NCBI RefSeq assembly: GCF_027627575.1
Contig: NZ_CP114065.1
Span: 682,001 to 746,000, forward strand
Direction: 5' to 3'
DNA length: 64,000 bases
Origin: Kribbella sp. CA-293567
Lineage (GTDB): Bacteria; Actinomycetota; Actinomycetes; Propionibacteriales; Kribbellaceae
The position numbers were made by a program, and so were the translations under genes. Under the pieces are notes generated by a model. The model was given only the letters and a program-made list of their open reading frames with translations. It did no database searches and was not told the origin of the DNA. Below, one piece after another: positions 54,750-63,436 of this stretch; the first letter of the stretch is position 1, and each line of letters begins with the position of its first letter.

Positions 54750-55432
54750 CCGTTCTGATCGTCGTCGCGGCGGTTCTCGCCGGATTCGCGCTGTTCTACG
54801 TCAGTTACAGCAGGGCGAAGAAGCGGCGCGAGGCGTTCGCCGCCTTCGCCGCCCAGCAGGGCTTCAGCTACCAGCCGTTGAACCATGCCCTGGCGAACCA
54901 ATGGGGCGGTACGCCGTTCCAGACCGGCGACAACCGGCACGCTGTCAACGTGCTCACCGGTGCCTTCCAGGGCCGGCAGATCGTTGCCTTCGACTACAGC
55001 TACCAGACCCATACGACCAACGGGAAAGGGCAGCGGCGGACCCAGACGCACAAGTTCGGCGTCGTGGTGCTGCAGTTGCCGGGGGCACTGCCCAGGCTCG
55101 AGGTCACCCACGAGGGCATCTTCGGCGGCGCGGTCGCGAACGCGCTGGGCTTCGCCGACCTCCGCTTCGAGAGCGAGCAGTTCAACCGGGCGTTCCGGGT
55201 GAAGGCCGACGACCAGCGCTTCGGCCACGCCGTCGTCCACCCGCAGATGATGGAGCTGCTGCTCGCCCGCGGCGAGATCGGCTGGCGGGTCGAAGGCAAC
55301 TCCCTGGTCGGCTGGGACCCCGGCCCGCACACTCCCGTCGAGGTGATGAACCGTCTGCAGCTGCTCCAGCTCGTCGCGGACCAGATCCCGCCGTACGTCT
55401 GGCGCGACTACGCCGGCATCGACCCGCGGTGA
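54746..55432 (+). CDS. Membrane-anchored hypothetical protein (DUF3137-like)
   Basis: The 228-residue protein has one N-terminal membrane helix (VLIVVAAVLAGFALFYVSY), a basic stop (RAKKRREAF) and a soluble domain with Phe/Tyr-rich strands (FSYQPLNHALANQWGGTPF, FDYSYQTHTTNGKGQRRTQTHKFGVVV) followed by FGHAVVHPQMMELLLARGEIGWRVEGNSL. The pattern is that of a conserved actinobacterial domain of unknown function. It overlaps pyrE by ATGA but is unlikely to act in pyrimidine synthesis; its neighbour LemA is also membrane-anchored. Confidence 0.7.
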   Translation: MTVLIVVAAVLAGFALFYVSYSRAKKRREAFAAFAAQQGFSYQPLNHALANQWGGTPFQTGDNRHAVNVLTGAFQGRQIVAFDYSYQTHTTNGKGQRRTQTHKFGVVVLQLPGALPRLEVTHEGIFGGAVANALGFADLRFESEQFNRAFRVKADDQRFGHAVVHPQMMELLLARGEIGWRVEGNSLVGWDPGPHTPVEVMNRLQLLQLVADQIPPYVWRDYAGIDPR

Positions 55433-55535
55433 CCCCGGCCTGATTCCGGGCGGGATCCACGTCATGGGTCACTGCGTCTGACCCGGGCGGCGCTAGAGTC
55501 GCATCGAGCCGTACCCAACACTCGGGAGCAGGGAA

Positions 55536-56369
55536 ATGACCCTCGTCATCGTCATCGTCGTCGCGATCGTCGTGATTCTGGCCATCGCGTTGATGGTCTC
55601 GTACAACCGGTTCGTCAAGCAGCGGAACCTGATCCAGGAGTCCTGGCGGCAGATCGACGTCGAGCTGCACCGGCGCTACGACCTGATCCCGAACCTGGTG
55701 GAGACCGTCCGGGCCTTCGCCGCGCACGAGCGGCACGTGTTCGAGGAGGTCGCGCGGCTGCGCACCCAGGCGGTCAACGTGCAGGGTGCCTCGCCGGAGC
55801 AGCGGGCGAGCGCCGAGGGCGAGCTGTCCGGTGCGCTGCGCCAGATGATGATCTCGGTCGAGGCCTACCCGCAGATCCAGTCGAACCAGAACTTCCTCAA
55901 CCTGCAGCGCGAGCTGACCGACACCGAGGACCGGATCGCGGCCGGACGGCGCTTCTACAACGCCAACGTCGGCGACTACAACACCCGGATCGAGGCGTTC
56001 CCGTCGAACATCATCGCGGGCCGCTTCAAGTTCGAGAAGGCCGGCTACTTCGAGGTCAAGGACGAGCAGGTCCGCGCGGTCCCGCAGGTCTCGTTCGGCA
56101 CCATCGGCTCGGTCCAGGGCGAGCCGGCCCAGCCGCAGATGCATCCGGGTACGCAGTCGTCGGGCCAGATCCAGCCGCAGTTGCCGGGGCAGCAGGACCA
56201 GCAGGGTGGCTACCAGCAGATCCCGCAGCAGCAGCCGCAGTACCAGCCGCAGCAGCAGTTCCCGCCGGCCGGCGGCCAGCAGTCCGCGGGTCAGCCCCCT
56301 GTCGGCGGACCGCCTGCGGGAGCCCCCGCTCCGCAGGACGGTCAGCCGCCCTTCACCGGCGGTCAGTAA
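55536..56369 (+). CDS. LemA-family membrane protein with Gln/Pro-rich tail
   Basis: The 277-residue protein has an N-terminal helix (VIVVAIVVILAIALMVSYNRFV), the LemA core ESWRQIDVELHRRYDLIPNLVETVRAFAAHE and the later YNTRIEAFPSNIIAGRFKFEKAGYFEV, then a disordered tail of about 90 residues rich in Gln, Pro and Gly. LemA proteins are helical bundles of unclear function linked to membrane quality control. TAGAGT at 55494-55499 could be the -10 box and GGGAGCAGGGA the ribosome site. Confidence 0.88.
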   Translation: MTLVIVIVVAIVVILAIALMVSYNRFVKQRNLIQESWRQIDVELHRRYDLIPNLVETVRAFAAHERHVFEEVARLRTQAVNVQGASPEQRASAEGELSGALRQMMISVEAYPQIQSNQNFLNLQRELTDTEDRIAAGRRFYNANVGDYNTRIEAFPSNIIAGRFKFEKAGYFEVKDEQVRAVPQVSFGTIGSVQGEPAQPQMHPGTQSSGQIQPQLPGQQDQQGGYQQIPQQQPQYQPQQQFPPAGGQQSAGQPPVGGPPAGAPAPQDGQPPFTGGQ

Positions 56370-56540
56370 CCCCAGCCGGTGGCCGATAGGGCACTGGGCC
56401 TCCCCCCGGCCAGTGCCCCCACGGCCAGAACCCAGCGCCCTAAAGTTCGGAAATTCAGGCCCGGTGGTGACGACGGTCAGTTCGTCACCCCCGGGCCTGC
56501 CCTCCCCCCGGTACCTGCCGCCAACTATGTCGGGCCCGGA

Positions 56541-56571
56541 TACATCGCGCGTACATCGCGGCGTACATCGC
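56541..56571 (+). promoter_or_regulatory. Three TACATCG(C) direct repeats upstream of the SARP gene
   Basis: TACATCGC occurs at 56541, 56552 and 56564, spaced 11 and 12 bases apart, about 75 bases before the SARP start. A 7-base repeat with a 4-base gap is the usual SARP-box geometry, so autoregulation or a binding site for another regulator is plausible. Confidence 0.5.
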
Positions 56572-56643
56572 AGCCGCCGAACCTTCCCGGTGGGCCCGGC
56601 GGATGACACCATGGGGCGGGCCAATAGTTGAGAGGGCGAGCAA

Positions 56644-59622
56644 GTGGACAGTCTGAGGTACGAGATCCTCGGACCTCTACGCCTCGCTCACGCCCAGGGC
56701 CGGCCGTTACGCGCCAGTAAGCCGCGGCAACTGCTCGCCACCCTGCTGCTGCACCCGAATCGCTTCGTCTCCACCGACCTGATCGCCGACGCCCTCTGGG
56801 AGGGCAACCCGCCCCGCTCGGCGACGGCCAATATCCGCACCTACGTCCGGTCCCTGCGGGGCGTCCTGCAGGAGGCCGGCCTGGTCGCGGCGATCGACAC
56901 CTCCGCGGCCGGCTACAGCATCGGGGTCGGCGTCGACGAGCTGGACGCGAGCCTCTTCGAGTCGCTGCTCGCCGAAGGCGGTCACCTGCGCGACGCGGGG
57001 GACAAGCGCGAGGCCATGGTGGTGCTGTCCCGTGCCTACTCGCTCTGGCGTGGTCATCCGCTCGAAGACCTCACCATCCCGTCCGCCTGGGAGGGGTCGA
57101 TCTCCCGTCTGGACGCCCAGTACCGCGGCCTGGTGGACACCTTGCTCGACCTGCGACTCGAGTACGGCGACGCGGGTGGCGCCGCCGTACTGCTCAGCGG
57201 GCGGCTCACCGAGGACCCGTACGACGAACAGCTCTGGCGGCGACTCGTGGACGCGCTGCTGGCCGCCGGACGGACGGGCGAAGCCAGAGCGGCGTACAAG
57301 AAGGCTGTGCGGACCCTGGCCGACGAGTTGGACGTGAAGCCCGGTCCGGAGCTTCAAGCAGCCGGTGCCCGTGCAGAGAACGGCCGCTCAGCCAACTGGC
57401 CGGAGCCGGGTATCCCAGCAGCCCGTACGCCGCAACCCGCGGAGCCGGAGCCAGCCGGCCCGATGGCGTCCCCGGTACTCAACGAACCCCACCGCCCGCC
57501 CAGCCAGTTGCCGCTGGACCTGGCCGACTTCAGCGGCCGGGAGCAGCACCTCGAGCGGCTGCGCGACCTGGTCTGCGGCCGTGATCCCGTCCGCCCGCCG
57601 ATCGCGGTGATCTCGGGCGCACCCGGCACTGGCAAGACCTCGCTCGCGGTCCGGCTCGGTCACCTGGTGCGCGAGTCGTTCCCCGACGGTCAGATCTACC
57701 TGGACATGCGCGGCGCGACCGATCCGCGAGACCCCACGGCGGCCCTGACCGATCTGCTGCTGAGCCTCAACCTGCCGGACTCCGCCGTACCGGCCGACCC
57801 TGACCGGCGGTCGGCCGCGCTGCGGTCGGAGCTGGCCAGCCGGCGGGTCCTGATCGTGCTGGACGACGTCGCCGCCGCGAGTCAGATCGCGCCGCTGATG
57901 CCCGGTACCGGGGCTTCGGCAGTCGTGATCACCAGCCGCAACCGGCTGATGGACCTGGCCGGTGCCGACAGCACACCGCTCGACACTTTCGACGACGGCG
58001 AGGCGACCGAGCTGCTCCGCCGGGTCGCGGGCGCCGGCCGGGTCGACACGAACTCCGCGGCGGCCACCGAGATCCTCGCCGCCTGCGGCAACCTGCCGCT
58101 CGCGATCCGGATCGTCGCCAGCCGGCTGGCCCAGCGCCCCGACCTCAGCCCGGCCGAGCTGGCCCGGCGGTTGCGGGACGAGACCCAGCGGCTGGACGAG
58201 CTGAGCATCGGTGAGCTCGCCGTCCGGACCAGCGCCGATCTGAGCTACGACGCGCTGAGTGCCGAGGAGGCCCGGCTCTACCGGCTGATCGGGCGCTTCG
58301 CGGTCGGTGAGTTCTCCGCCCGCATCCTGGAGACGATCGGTACGCCGGCCTCGGTCCGCCGCAGCCTGGACCGGCTGATCGAGGTCAACCTGGTGCAGAT
58401 CAACTCCGTCGACGCGAACGGTACGGCGCGCTACCGCGTGCACGACCTGCTGCGGTTGCACGCCATCGCCGTCGGTGACGCGGAGCAGCAGGCGCAGGCG
58501 ATCGAGGACCTGCGAACCGTCTTCGACTCCCTGCTGCAGAAGGTCCGCCGGGCCACCGCGGCGCTGCCGTTCGGGTACTTCGGGGTCGTCGAGCACACCG
58601 GCCCGTTGCTCGCCCCCGATCCGCAACCGTTCACCTCGGCGGACGCGATCGCCTGGTTCGACGCCGAGCGGTCCACCTTCGCGCCGGCGATCCGGGCCGC
58701 CGCCCAGAACGGCCTGCACGACCACGCCTGGCGGATCGCCGCCGCGTGGGGCCCGTACCTCGACATGCGCGCGTACTTCGACGACTGGAACGAGTCGCAC
58801 CAGCCCGGCCTGACCAGCGCGATCGCCTGCCAGGACCGGCACGGCGAGGCGATCATGCACCGCAACCTGGCTCAGCTCGCGCTCTACCAGGACGACTGGG
58901 ACGTGGCCTGGCAGCACCTGAAGGACGCGTCCGCGATCTTCGAGGAGATCGGCCACCGCCAAGGGGCCGGGATCGCCGCTGTCGGGCTCGGCACCTGGCT
59001 GCGCGAACGCGACCGGCCCGACGAGGCGCTGGCGCAGTACGAGCGCGCGGTCGAGGCGCTCGTCGAGGTGGGGGACAAGAACGGCGAGGTGGTGGCCCGC
59101 AGCGCGGCCGCTTCGATCTGGCTGGCCCGCAACGACACGGTCACCGCCGGACGCTATCTGGCCGAGGCCTTCCTGCTCGGCGTCCGGCTCGGCGACTCGC
59201 ACCGTGAGGCGAAGGTCCGTCGCCGGATCGCCACGCTGCGGTTGCAGCAGGGCCGCAACGACCAGGCGGTGCGGCAGTTGCAGGCCTCGCTGGCGATCTT
59301 CACCGCGCTGGGCGACGACCACTGCGCGGCGTACGGGCGGGCCGACCTCGGCCGGGCACTGATCGCGGTCGGTGACGACGCCGCCGCCCGGCGAATGCTG
59401 CTCGATGCGATCGAGATCGGTCACCGGCTGGGCGATCGCAGCGTCGAGGGGCAGGCGGCGTACGACCTCGGTCAGCTCTACGCGAGCACCGGGAACCTCG
59501 ACTTCGCCCGTCGTTATCTCGATCGCGCGGCCCGAGTGCGGCAGCTGGTCGCCAACGACGCCAAGGTGGCCGAGGCACGGGCCGCGCTGGCGGCCCTCAC
59601 CACCGATCTCGCGGCGGGCTGA
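56644..59622 (+). CDS. AfsR/SARP-family regulator with NB-ARC and TPR domains
   Basis: The 992-residue protein has an N-terminal OmpR-type winged helix (LGPLRLAHAQGRPLRASKPRQLLATLLL, residues 1-95), a bacterial transcriptional activation domain (about 95-245, FESLLAEGGHLRDAGDK), NB-ARC with Walker A GAPGTGKT (325-332), VLIVLDDV, LPLAIRIVASRL, and MHD-equivalent YRVHDLLRLHA. A TPR half to the C-terminus follows. AfsR-type SARPs activate secondary-metabolite clusters by binding heptameric repeats. It is 5.4 kb from the RiPP operon, whose control region has such a repeat, so it is the best linked candidate activator. GTG start, GAGGGCGAG upstream. Confidence 0.9.
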   Translation: MDSLRYEILGPLRLAHAQGRPLRASKPRQLLATLLLHPNRFVSTDLIADALWEGNPPRSATANIRTYVRSLRGVLQEAGLVAAIDTSAAGYSIGVGVDELDASLFESLLAEGGHLRDAGDKREAMVVLSRAYSLWRGHPLEDLTIPSAWEGSISRLDAQYRGLVDTLLDLRLEYGDAGGAAVLLSGRLTEDPYDEQLWRRLVDALLAAGRTGEARAAYKKAVRTLADELDVKPGPELQAAGARAENGRSANWPEPGIPAARTPQPAEPEPAGPMASPVLNEPHRPPSQLPLDLADFSGREQHLERLRDLVCGRDPVRPPIAVISGAPGTGKTSLAVRLGHLVRESFPDGQIYLDMRGATDPRDPTAALTDLLLSLNLPDSAVPADPDRRSAALRSELASRRVLIVLDDVAAASQIAPLMPGTGASAVVITSRNRLMDLAGADSTPLDTFDDGEATELLRRVAGAGRVDTNSAAATEILAACGNLPLAIRIVASRLAQRPDLSPAELARRLRDETQRLDELSIGELAVRTSADLSYDALSAEEARLYRLIGRFAVGEFSARILETIGTPASVRRSLDRLIEVNLVQINSVDANGTARYRVHDLLRLHAIAVGDAEQQAQAIEDLRTVFDSLLQKVRRATAALPFGYFGVVEHTGPLLAPDPQPFTSADAIAWFDAERSTFAPAIRAAAQNGLHDHAWRIAAAWGPYLDMRAYFDDWNESHQPGLTSAIACQDRHGEAIMHRNLAQLALYQDDWDVAWQHLKDASAIFEEIGHRQGAGIAAVGLGTWLRERDRPDEALAQYERAVEALVEVGDKNGEVVARSAAASIWLARNDTVTAGRYLAEAFLLGVRLGDSHREAKVRRRIATLRLQQGRNDQAVRQLQASLAIFTALGDDHCAAYGRADLGRALIAVGDDAAARRMLLDAIEIGHRLGDRSVEGQAAYDLGQLYASTGNLDFARRYLDRAARVRQLVANDAKVAEARAALAALTTDLAAG

Positions 59623-59739
59623 CTTCCTCTTCGGCGCCGTCGCGCTGGGTAGTTGATCTTTGCAATGTACGGCCGCTGTATGCGGCCGCGCGAAGATCGG
59701 TGTACCACGGCAGCGGCCGGAGGATGGGGGAGCACGGCC

Positions 59740-60144
59740 ATGGGGGAGATTGTTGTGGAGCGGCAAAGCGTTTCGTGGGGTGCCAACCCACGGGACACCG
59801 AAGCTGCGCTGGGCTGGCAGCTGGAACGGGTGGGGTCGGCGGCCTGGCAGGACTGGTCGCTGAAGTTCCAGCGGATGGCGTTCGGCTTCGCTCAGGACAG
59901 CGGTTGGCACGATCCGGCAGACGCGTTGCAATGGCTCGACCACCACGACCTTCTGCAAGAAGGTCGGGCGCCACGGGGGGCGCTGGTCTGGTACCAGGCG
60001 GCAGACCTGATCCGGGTGGCTTGTTCACTCGGCTCGGGTCAGGTGGTCGGGCCGTTGCCGTGCGGCCAGGTCAGTACGTCGGACCTGGCCGAGGTCAGCA
60101 CCGACTACGTCTGGTCGGAGCCGCACTTCCCCTTCGGGCACTGA
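59740..60144 (+). CDS. Hypothetical protein, possibly a degenerate peptidase-like domain
   Basis: The 134-residue protein has a rather Trp-rich sequence (ALGWQLERVGSAAWQDWSLKFQRMAFGF, PADALQWLD, GALVWYQAADLIRVAC). The layout of the N-terminal helix, an aromatic block and PRGALVWY recalls NlpC/P60- or CHAP-like amidases, but Ser occupies the place where Cys would be expected (WSLKF) and no clear catalytic His is seen. Function unknown. Start ATG 59740 is preferred because GGGGGAG precedes it; the frame extends further upstream into non-conserved sequence. Confidence 0.5.
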   Translation: MGEIVVERQSVSWGANPRDTEAALGWQLERVGSAAWQDWSLKFQRMAFGFAQDSGWHDPADALQWLDHHDLLQEGRAPRGALVWYQAADLIRVACSLGSGQVVGPLPCGQVSTSDLAEVSTDYVWSEPHFPFGH

Positions 60145-60166
60145 GCTCTCAGCGCCCGAGAGGTGG

Positions 60167-60853
60167 TCAGTGCTTGGGCTCCGCGGCGACGGAGTCCTCG
60201 AGCTGGGCCTCCAGGCCCTCGACGACGTGGCCGTGACCGCGGCGCCGGGCCAGGAAGTACTCGACCACCATCGGGATCAGCGAGACCAGCACCAGCAGCA
60301 GCAGCGCCGACTCGAGGTGCTCGTGGATGAACTTCACCCGGCCGAGCGCGTGCCCGAGCAGGGTGACGCCGGTGGCCCACAGCACCGCGCCGATGCCGGT
60401 CCAGAGGAAGAACTTCCTCGGGTCCATCTTGCCGGCGCCGGCCACCACCGTGATGAAGGTCCGCACGATCGGCACGAACCGGGCCAGCACCAGCGCCCGC
60501 GGGCCGTAGCGCTCGAAGAACTCGTGGGTCTGCTCGATGTACTTCGGTTTCAGGAACCTCGCGTTCGGGTTCTTGAACAGGGTCGTGCCGAGCACCCGGC
60601 CGATGTAGTAGCCGGACACGTTGCCGAGGAACGCGGCGATGGTCAGCAGCAGGCAGGCCTGCCAGAGCGGGACGTCGATGGTGCCGTGGGCGATGAACAG
60701 CCCGACCGCGAACAGCAGCGAGTCACCGGGCAGGATCGGGAACAGCAGCCCGCACTCGATGAAGATGATCAGCAGGGTGCCCCACAGCGCCCAGTCACCC
60801 AGCCAGTTCAGCAGGTATTCCGGGTCCATCCAGTTGGGCATCAGCATCGCCAT
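60167..60853 (-). CDS. DedA-family membrane protein
   Basis: The 228-residue SNARE-associated/DedA protein has ALWGTLLIIFIECGLLFPILPGDSLLFAVGL near the N-terminus, then LGNVSGYYIGRVLG, FFERYGPRALVLARFVPIVRTFITVVAG (the conserved Arg-containing re-entrant part) and GIGAVLWATGVTLLGHALG. DedA proteins flip phospholipid carriers such as undecaprenyl phosphate or phosphatidylethanolamine. Start ATG 60853 is one of three close candidates (60847, 60841). It diverges from the methyltransferase gene with only 36 bases between. Confidence 0.9.
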   Translation of the reverse strand: MAMLMPNWMDPEYLLNWLGDWALWGTLLIIFIECGLLFPILPGDSLLFAVGLFIAHGTIDVPLWQACLLLTIAAFLGNVSGYYIGRVLGTTLFKNPNARFLKPKYIEQTHEFFERYGPRALVLARFVPIVRTFITVVAGAGKMDPRKFFLWTGIGAVLWATGVTLLGHALGRVKFIHEHLESALLLLVLVSLIPMVVEYFLARRRGHGHVVEGLEAQLEDSVAAEPKH

Positions 60854-60889
60854 CTGTAAGAGCACGCGCACAGGGTAGCGTCCCGACCT

Positions 60890-61573
60890 ATGCAGGAAGC
60901 CAATCGTGACAAGCCGGCCGACCTGATCGGAGCCGACCTGGTCGGCCCGGCAGAGGTCGGCGTGGGCCCGTGGCCGGGCGAGCCGCCCGCCGATCCGCAG
61001 TACGACCCGGAACTGCTCGCTGCCGGTGACCGCCGCAACGTGGTGGACAAGTACCGGTACTGGCGGCTGGAAGCGATCGTCGCGGACCTGGACACCCGGC
61101 GGAACCCGTTCCACATCGCGATCGAGAACTGGCAGCACGACCTGAACATCGGCTCGGTGGTCCGGACCGCGAACGCCTTCCTGGCCAGGGAAGTGCACAT
61201 CGTCGGCAACCGCAAATGGAACCGCCGGGGCGCGATGGTGACGGACCGCTACCAGCACGTGCGCCATCACCCGCGGCTTGCCGACCTCGCGGCGTACGCC
61301 GAAGAGCACGCACTGACCGTGATCGGCATCGACAACCTGCCCGGCTCGGTGCCGCTGGAGACCTACGACCTGCCCACCGACTGCCTGCTGCTCTTCGGGC
61401 AGGAGGGTCCCGGCCTGACCGACGAGGCCCACAAGATCTGTACCGACGTGCTGTCCATCGCCCAGTTCGGCTCCACCCGGTCCATCAACGCCAGCGCGGC
61501 GGCGGCCATCGCGATGCACGCGTGGATCCGCCGCCACACCTTCGCTCAACCGGCGGGAGTGAACCCGGCGTAG
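60890..61573 (+). CDS. SpoU/TrmH-type RNA 2'-O-methyltransferase
   Basis: The 227-residue SPOUT enzyme has ENWQHDLNIGSVVRTANAFLA (motif 1), LLLFGQEGPGLTDEAHK (motif 2) and IAQFGSTRSINASAAAAIAMHAW (motif 3), the knot that binds S-adenosylmethionine. The N-terminal ~85 residues before it are less conserved. Members methylate 2'-OH groups of tRNA or rRNA; the target is not deducible. TAGCGT ends eight bases before the ATG, and no ribosome site is visible, so it may be leaderless. Confidence 0.88.
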   Translation: MQEANRDKPADLIGADLVGPAEVGVGPWPGEPPADPQYDPELLAAGDRRNVVDKYRYWRLEAIVADLDTRRNPFHIAIENWQHDLNIGSVVRTANAFLAREVHIVGNRKWNRRGAMVTDRYQHVRHHPRLADLAAYAEEHALTVIGIDNLPGSVPLETYDLPTDCLLLFGQEGPGLTDEAHKICTDVLSIAQFGSTRSINASAAAAIAMHAWIRRHTFAQPAGVNPA

Positions 61574-61634
61574 CTGTCGGACGACCCGGTCTCGTCGCCC
61601 GAGCCGGCGATCCGGAGACTGCCCGCCGCCACGG

Positions 61635-62441
61635 TCACTTGCTTGCTCCCGGTGAGGTCGGCTGGGGGCCGATCGGCTGCGGCACGGACGGCTGGGTGAC
61701 CAGCCGCGGAGTGAACAGGCCGGCGCTCTTGGTGATGAACGCCTGGTCGAGCTGCAGCTGCCAGCGTGGGCTGGTGGCGATGGCTCTCAGCTGGGCCATC
61801 GTGACGGCGGGCTCGGCCGGTGCTGTGTTGACCGCGATCAGGTTGAGGTTCAGGCCGTCCTTGCGGATCAGGTTGGCCTGCAACTGCTGGTACTCGTCCA
61901 TGCCGCGCGGTCCAGGAACGGTCGTGTCCAGCAGCCGGAGCCGGGAGCCGTCCGGCAGCGTGGTGACCTTGCAGTCGGTGTCGGTGTCGCTGCACGGCAA
62001 CGGGTGCTGGTCCTTGACGATCTCCAGCCGGATCGACGCGGTGCCGTAGTCGGTCGTCGTGTAGACGCCCAGCACGCTGCCCACGCCCTCGAAGCCGCCG
62101 CGCCGGTTGGCGGCCTGCTTGGCATCGGGCATCAACTCGAGCAGGAGTGCGAGGGTGGCTTGTGGGGTGATGTCTGCTTTCGCCTGCTGAGCCTGGGTTG
62201 TGACCCCCGGTCCGGCCGGTGCGATGGCGCCGTCGGGAACGCCGTCGACCGACCCGGCGTACGCGAAGGCGCCGCCCAGTACGGCGACGGTGGCAGCGCC
62301 CGCCAAGATCCGGGTCAGTCGCCGGCGGCGTACCAGCTTGTTGCCGTGGGCAACTCCGGCGGCCAGGAGCGGGCCGAGATCGACGGGGGTGTCGTCGACA
62401 CCCGCGTGCAGGTGGTCGCGCAGTTCGGTTTCGAAAGTCAT
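61635..62441 (-). CDS. Membrane-anchored partner of the SigE-type sigma factor
   Basis: The protein has about 268 residues: a short cytoplasmic N-terminus (FETELRDHLHAGVDDTPVDLG), a basic patch NKLVRRRRLTR, one membrane helix (ILAGAATVAVLGGAFAYAG) and an extracytoplasmic domain of about 190 residues with two Cys (LPCSDTDTDCKV) that may form a disulfide. No zinc-binding anti-sigma motif is present, so it is a sigma-linked membrane protein of unproven role. ATG 62441 has GGAAGGA upstream; ATG 62468, overlapping the sigma stop by ATGA, is the alternative. Downstream of the sigma gene. Confidence 0.7.
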   Translation of the reverse strand: MTFETELRDHLHAGVDDTPVDLGPLLAAGVAHGNKLVRRRRLTRILAGAATVAVLGGAFAYAGSVDGVPDGAIAPAGPGVTTQAQQAKADITPQATLALLLELMPDAKQAANRRGGFEGVGSVLGVYTTTDYGTASIRLEIVKDQHPLPCSDTDTDCKVTTLPDGSRLRLLDTTVPGPRGMDEYQQLQANLIRKDGLNLNLIAVNTAPAEPAVTMAQLRAIATSPRWQLQLDQAFITKSAGLFTPRLVTQPSVPQPIGPQPTSPGASK

Positions 62442-62464
62442 CAGGGGTCCTTCCGGTTCGGGGC

Positions 62465-62968
62465 TCATCGCCCGCTCAACTCGCTGAGATCGCTGCCGAG
62501 CCGGGTTCGCAACTTGGCGAGCGCGCGCTGGCTGCGGGTCCGGACCATGCCGGAGCTGACGCCGAGGATGGTGGCGGTGTCCTCGACGCTGTGGTCCTCC
62601 CAGTAGCGCAGTACGACGATCGCCCGGTCGCGCGCCGCCAGCTCGGCCAGCGCGGCGAACAAGGTCAGCCGCAGCGCGGTGTCCTCGCCGTACCGGCCGT
62701 CGTCGGGGACCTCGGACGTAGGCCGCTCCAGCCGGGTCCTGCGCTGGGAGGCGACGTAGGTGCGCACCATCACGGTGCGGCTGTAGGCCACCGGGTTGTC
62801 GGCCCGGCTGACCTTGGACCAGGCGGCGTAGAGCTTGCCGAGGGTGGTCTGGGTCAGGTCTTCGGCCGCGTGCCGGTCGCCCGCCAGCAGATAGGCCATC
62901 CGGAACAGTTGTGTGCCGCGGGCAGCGGCGAACTGGCTGAACTCCTCGAGATCCGCACTCACGATCAC
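62465..62968 (-). CDS. ECF sigma factor, SigE/SigL family
   Basis: The 167-residue protein has sigma-70 region 2 (YLLAGDRHAAEDLTQTTLGKLYAAW) and region 4 (DRAIVVLRYWEDHSVEDTATILGVSSGMVRTRSQRALAKLR). This is the common actinobacterial SigE-type ECF group whose genes sit beside a membrane protein gene. It directs polymerase to stress or envelope promoters, probably held inactive by the downstream partner until a signal arrives. The pair overlaps or is separated by at most 23 bases, so it is an operon. Confidence 0.92.
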   Translation of the reverse strand: MIVSADLEEFSQFAAARGTQLFRMAYLLAGDRHAAEDLTQTTLGKLYAAWSKVSRADNPVAYSRTVMVRTYVASQRRTRLERPTSEVPDDGRYGEDTALRLTLFAALAELAARDRAIVVLRYWEDHSVEDTATILGVSSGMVRTRSQRALAKLRTRLGSDLSELSGR

Positions 62969-63177
62969 CCTTCCGTCGCCGAACAGCTGTCGAAGAGGTA
63001 AGAGCCCTTCCGGTCCGATCTTGTTGCAGGAAGGTGCGAAAAGTTGTCGGGTCAGGGGCGTAACCCGGTGGTGGGGAGGCGCGTTGGAAGAGAAGTCAGT
63101 CCCAACTCGGGCGGGGACGGCGCTTGCTTCGGCCTGCGCTGGTTCGGGTTCAGCGTTGACGATCCAGGGGGAAACAC

Positions 63178-63393
63178 ATGAGTTCCAATCTGCATGTCCG
63201 GCGTGCGATGTGGGCGGATCTGCTGCACGAGGTGGCGACCGTGCAGGCGATCTCCACCGCCGCGGTGGAGGCCAAGAGCGACGAGTCGCGGACCGCGCTG
63301 CTCAAGCTGCTGGAGGCCGAGACGGCCGAGGTGGTCGCGCTCGTGCACGAAGTCGGCCGTGAGTATCCCAGCCTGGCGAGTGAGGCCAGCTGA
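63178..63393 (+). CDS. Small conserved hypothetical helical protein
   Basis: The 71-residue, mostly helical, acidic-basic mixed protein (MWADLLHEVATVQAISTAAVEA, LLKLLEAETAEVVALVHEVGREY) has no recognisable domain. It stands between the sigma operon and a GH13 gene, with a GGGGGAAACAC ribosome site nine bases upstream. Codon use is normal for the window, so it looks real, but I cannot name its function. Confidence 0.55.
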   Translation: MSSNLHVRRAMWADLLHEVATVQAISTAAVEAKSDESRTALLKLLEAETAEVVALVHEVGREYPSLASEAS

Positions 63394-63436
63394 GGCAGGA
63401 CATCTAGGGTGGTGTCATCGACTCTGAGGAGGGCTG

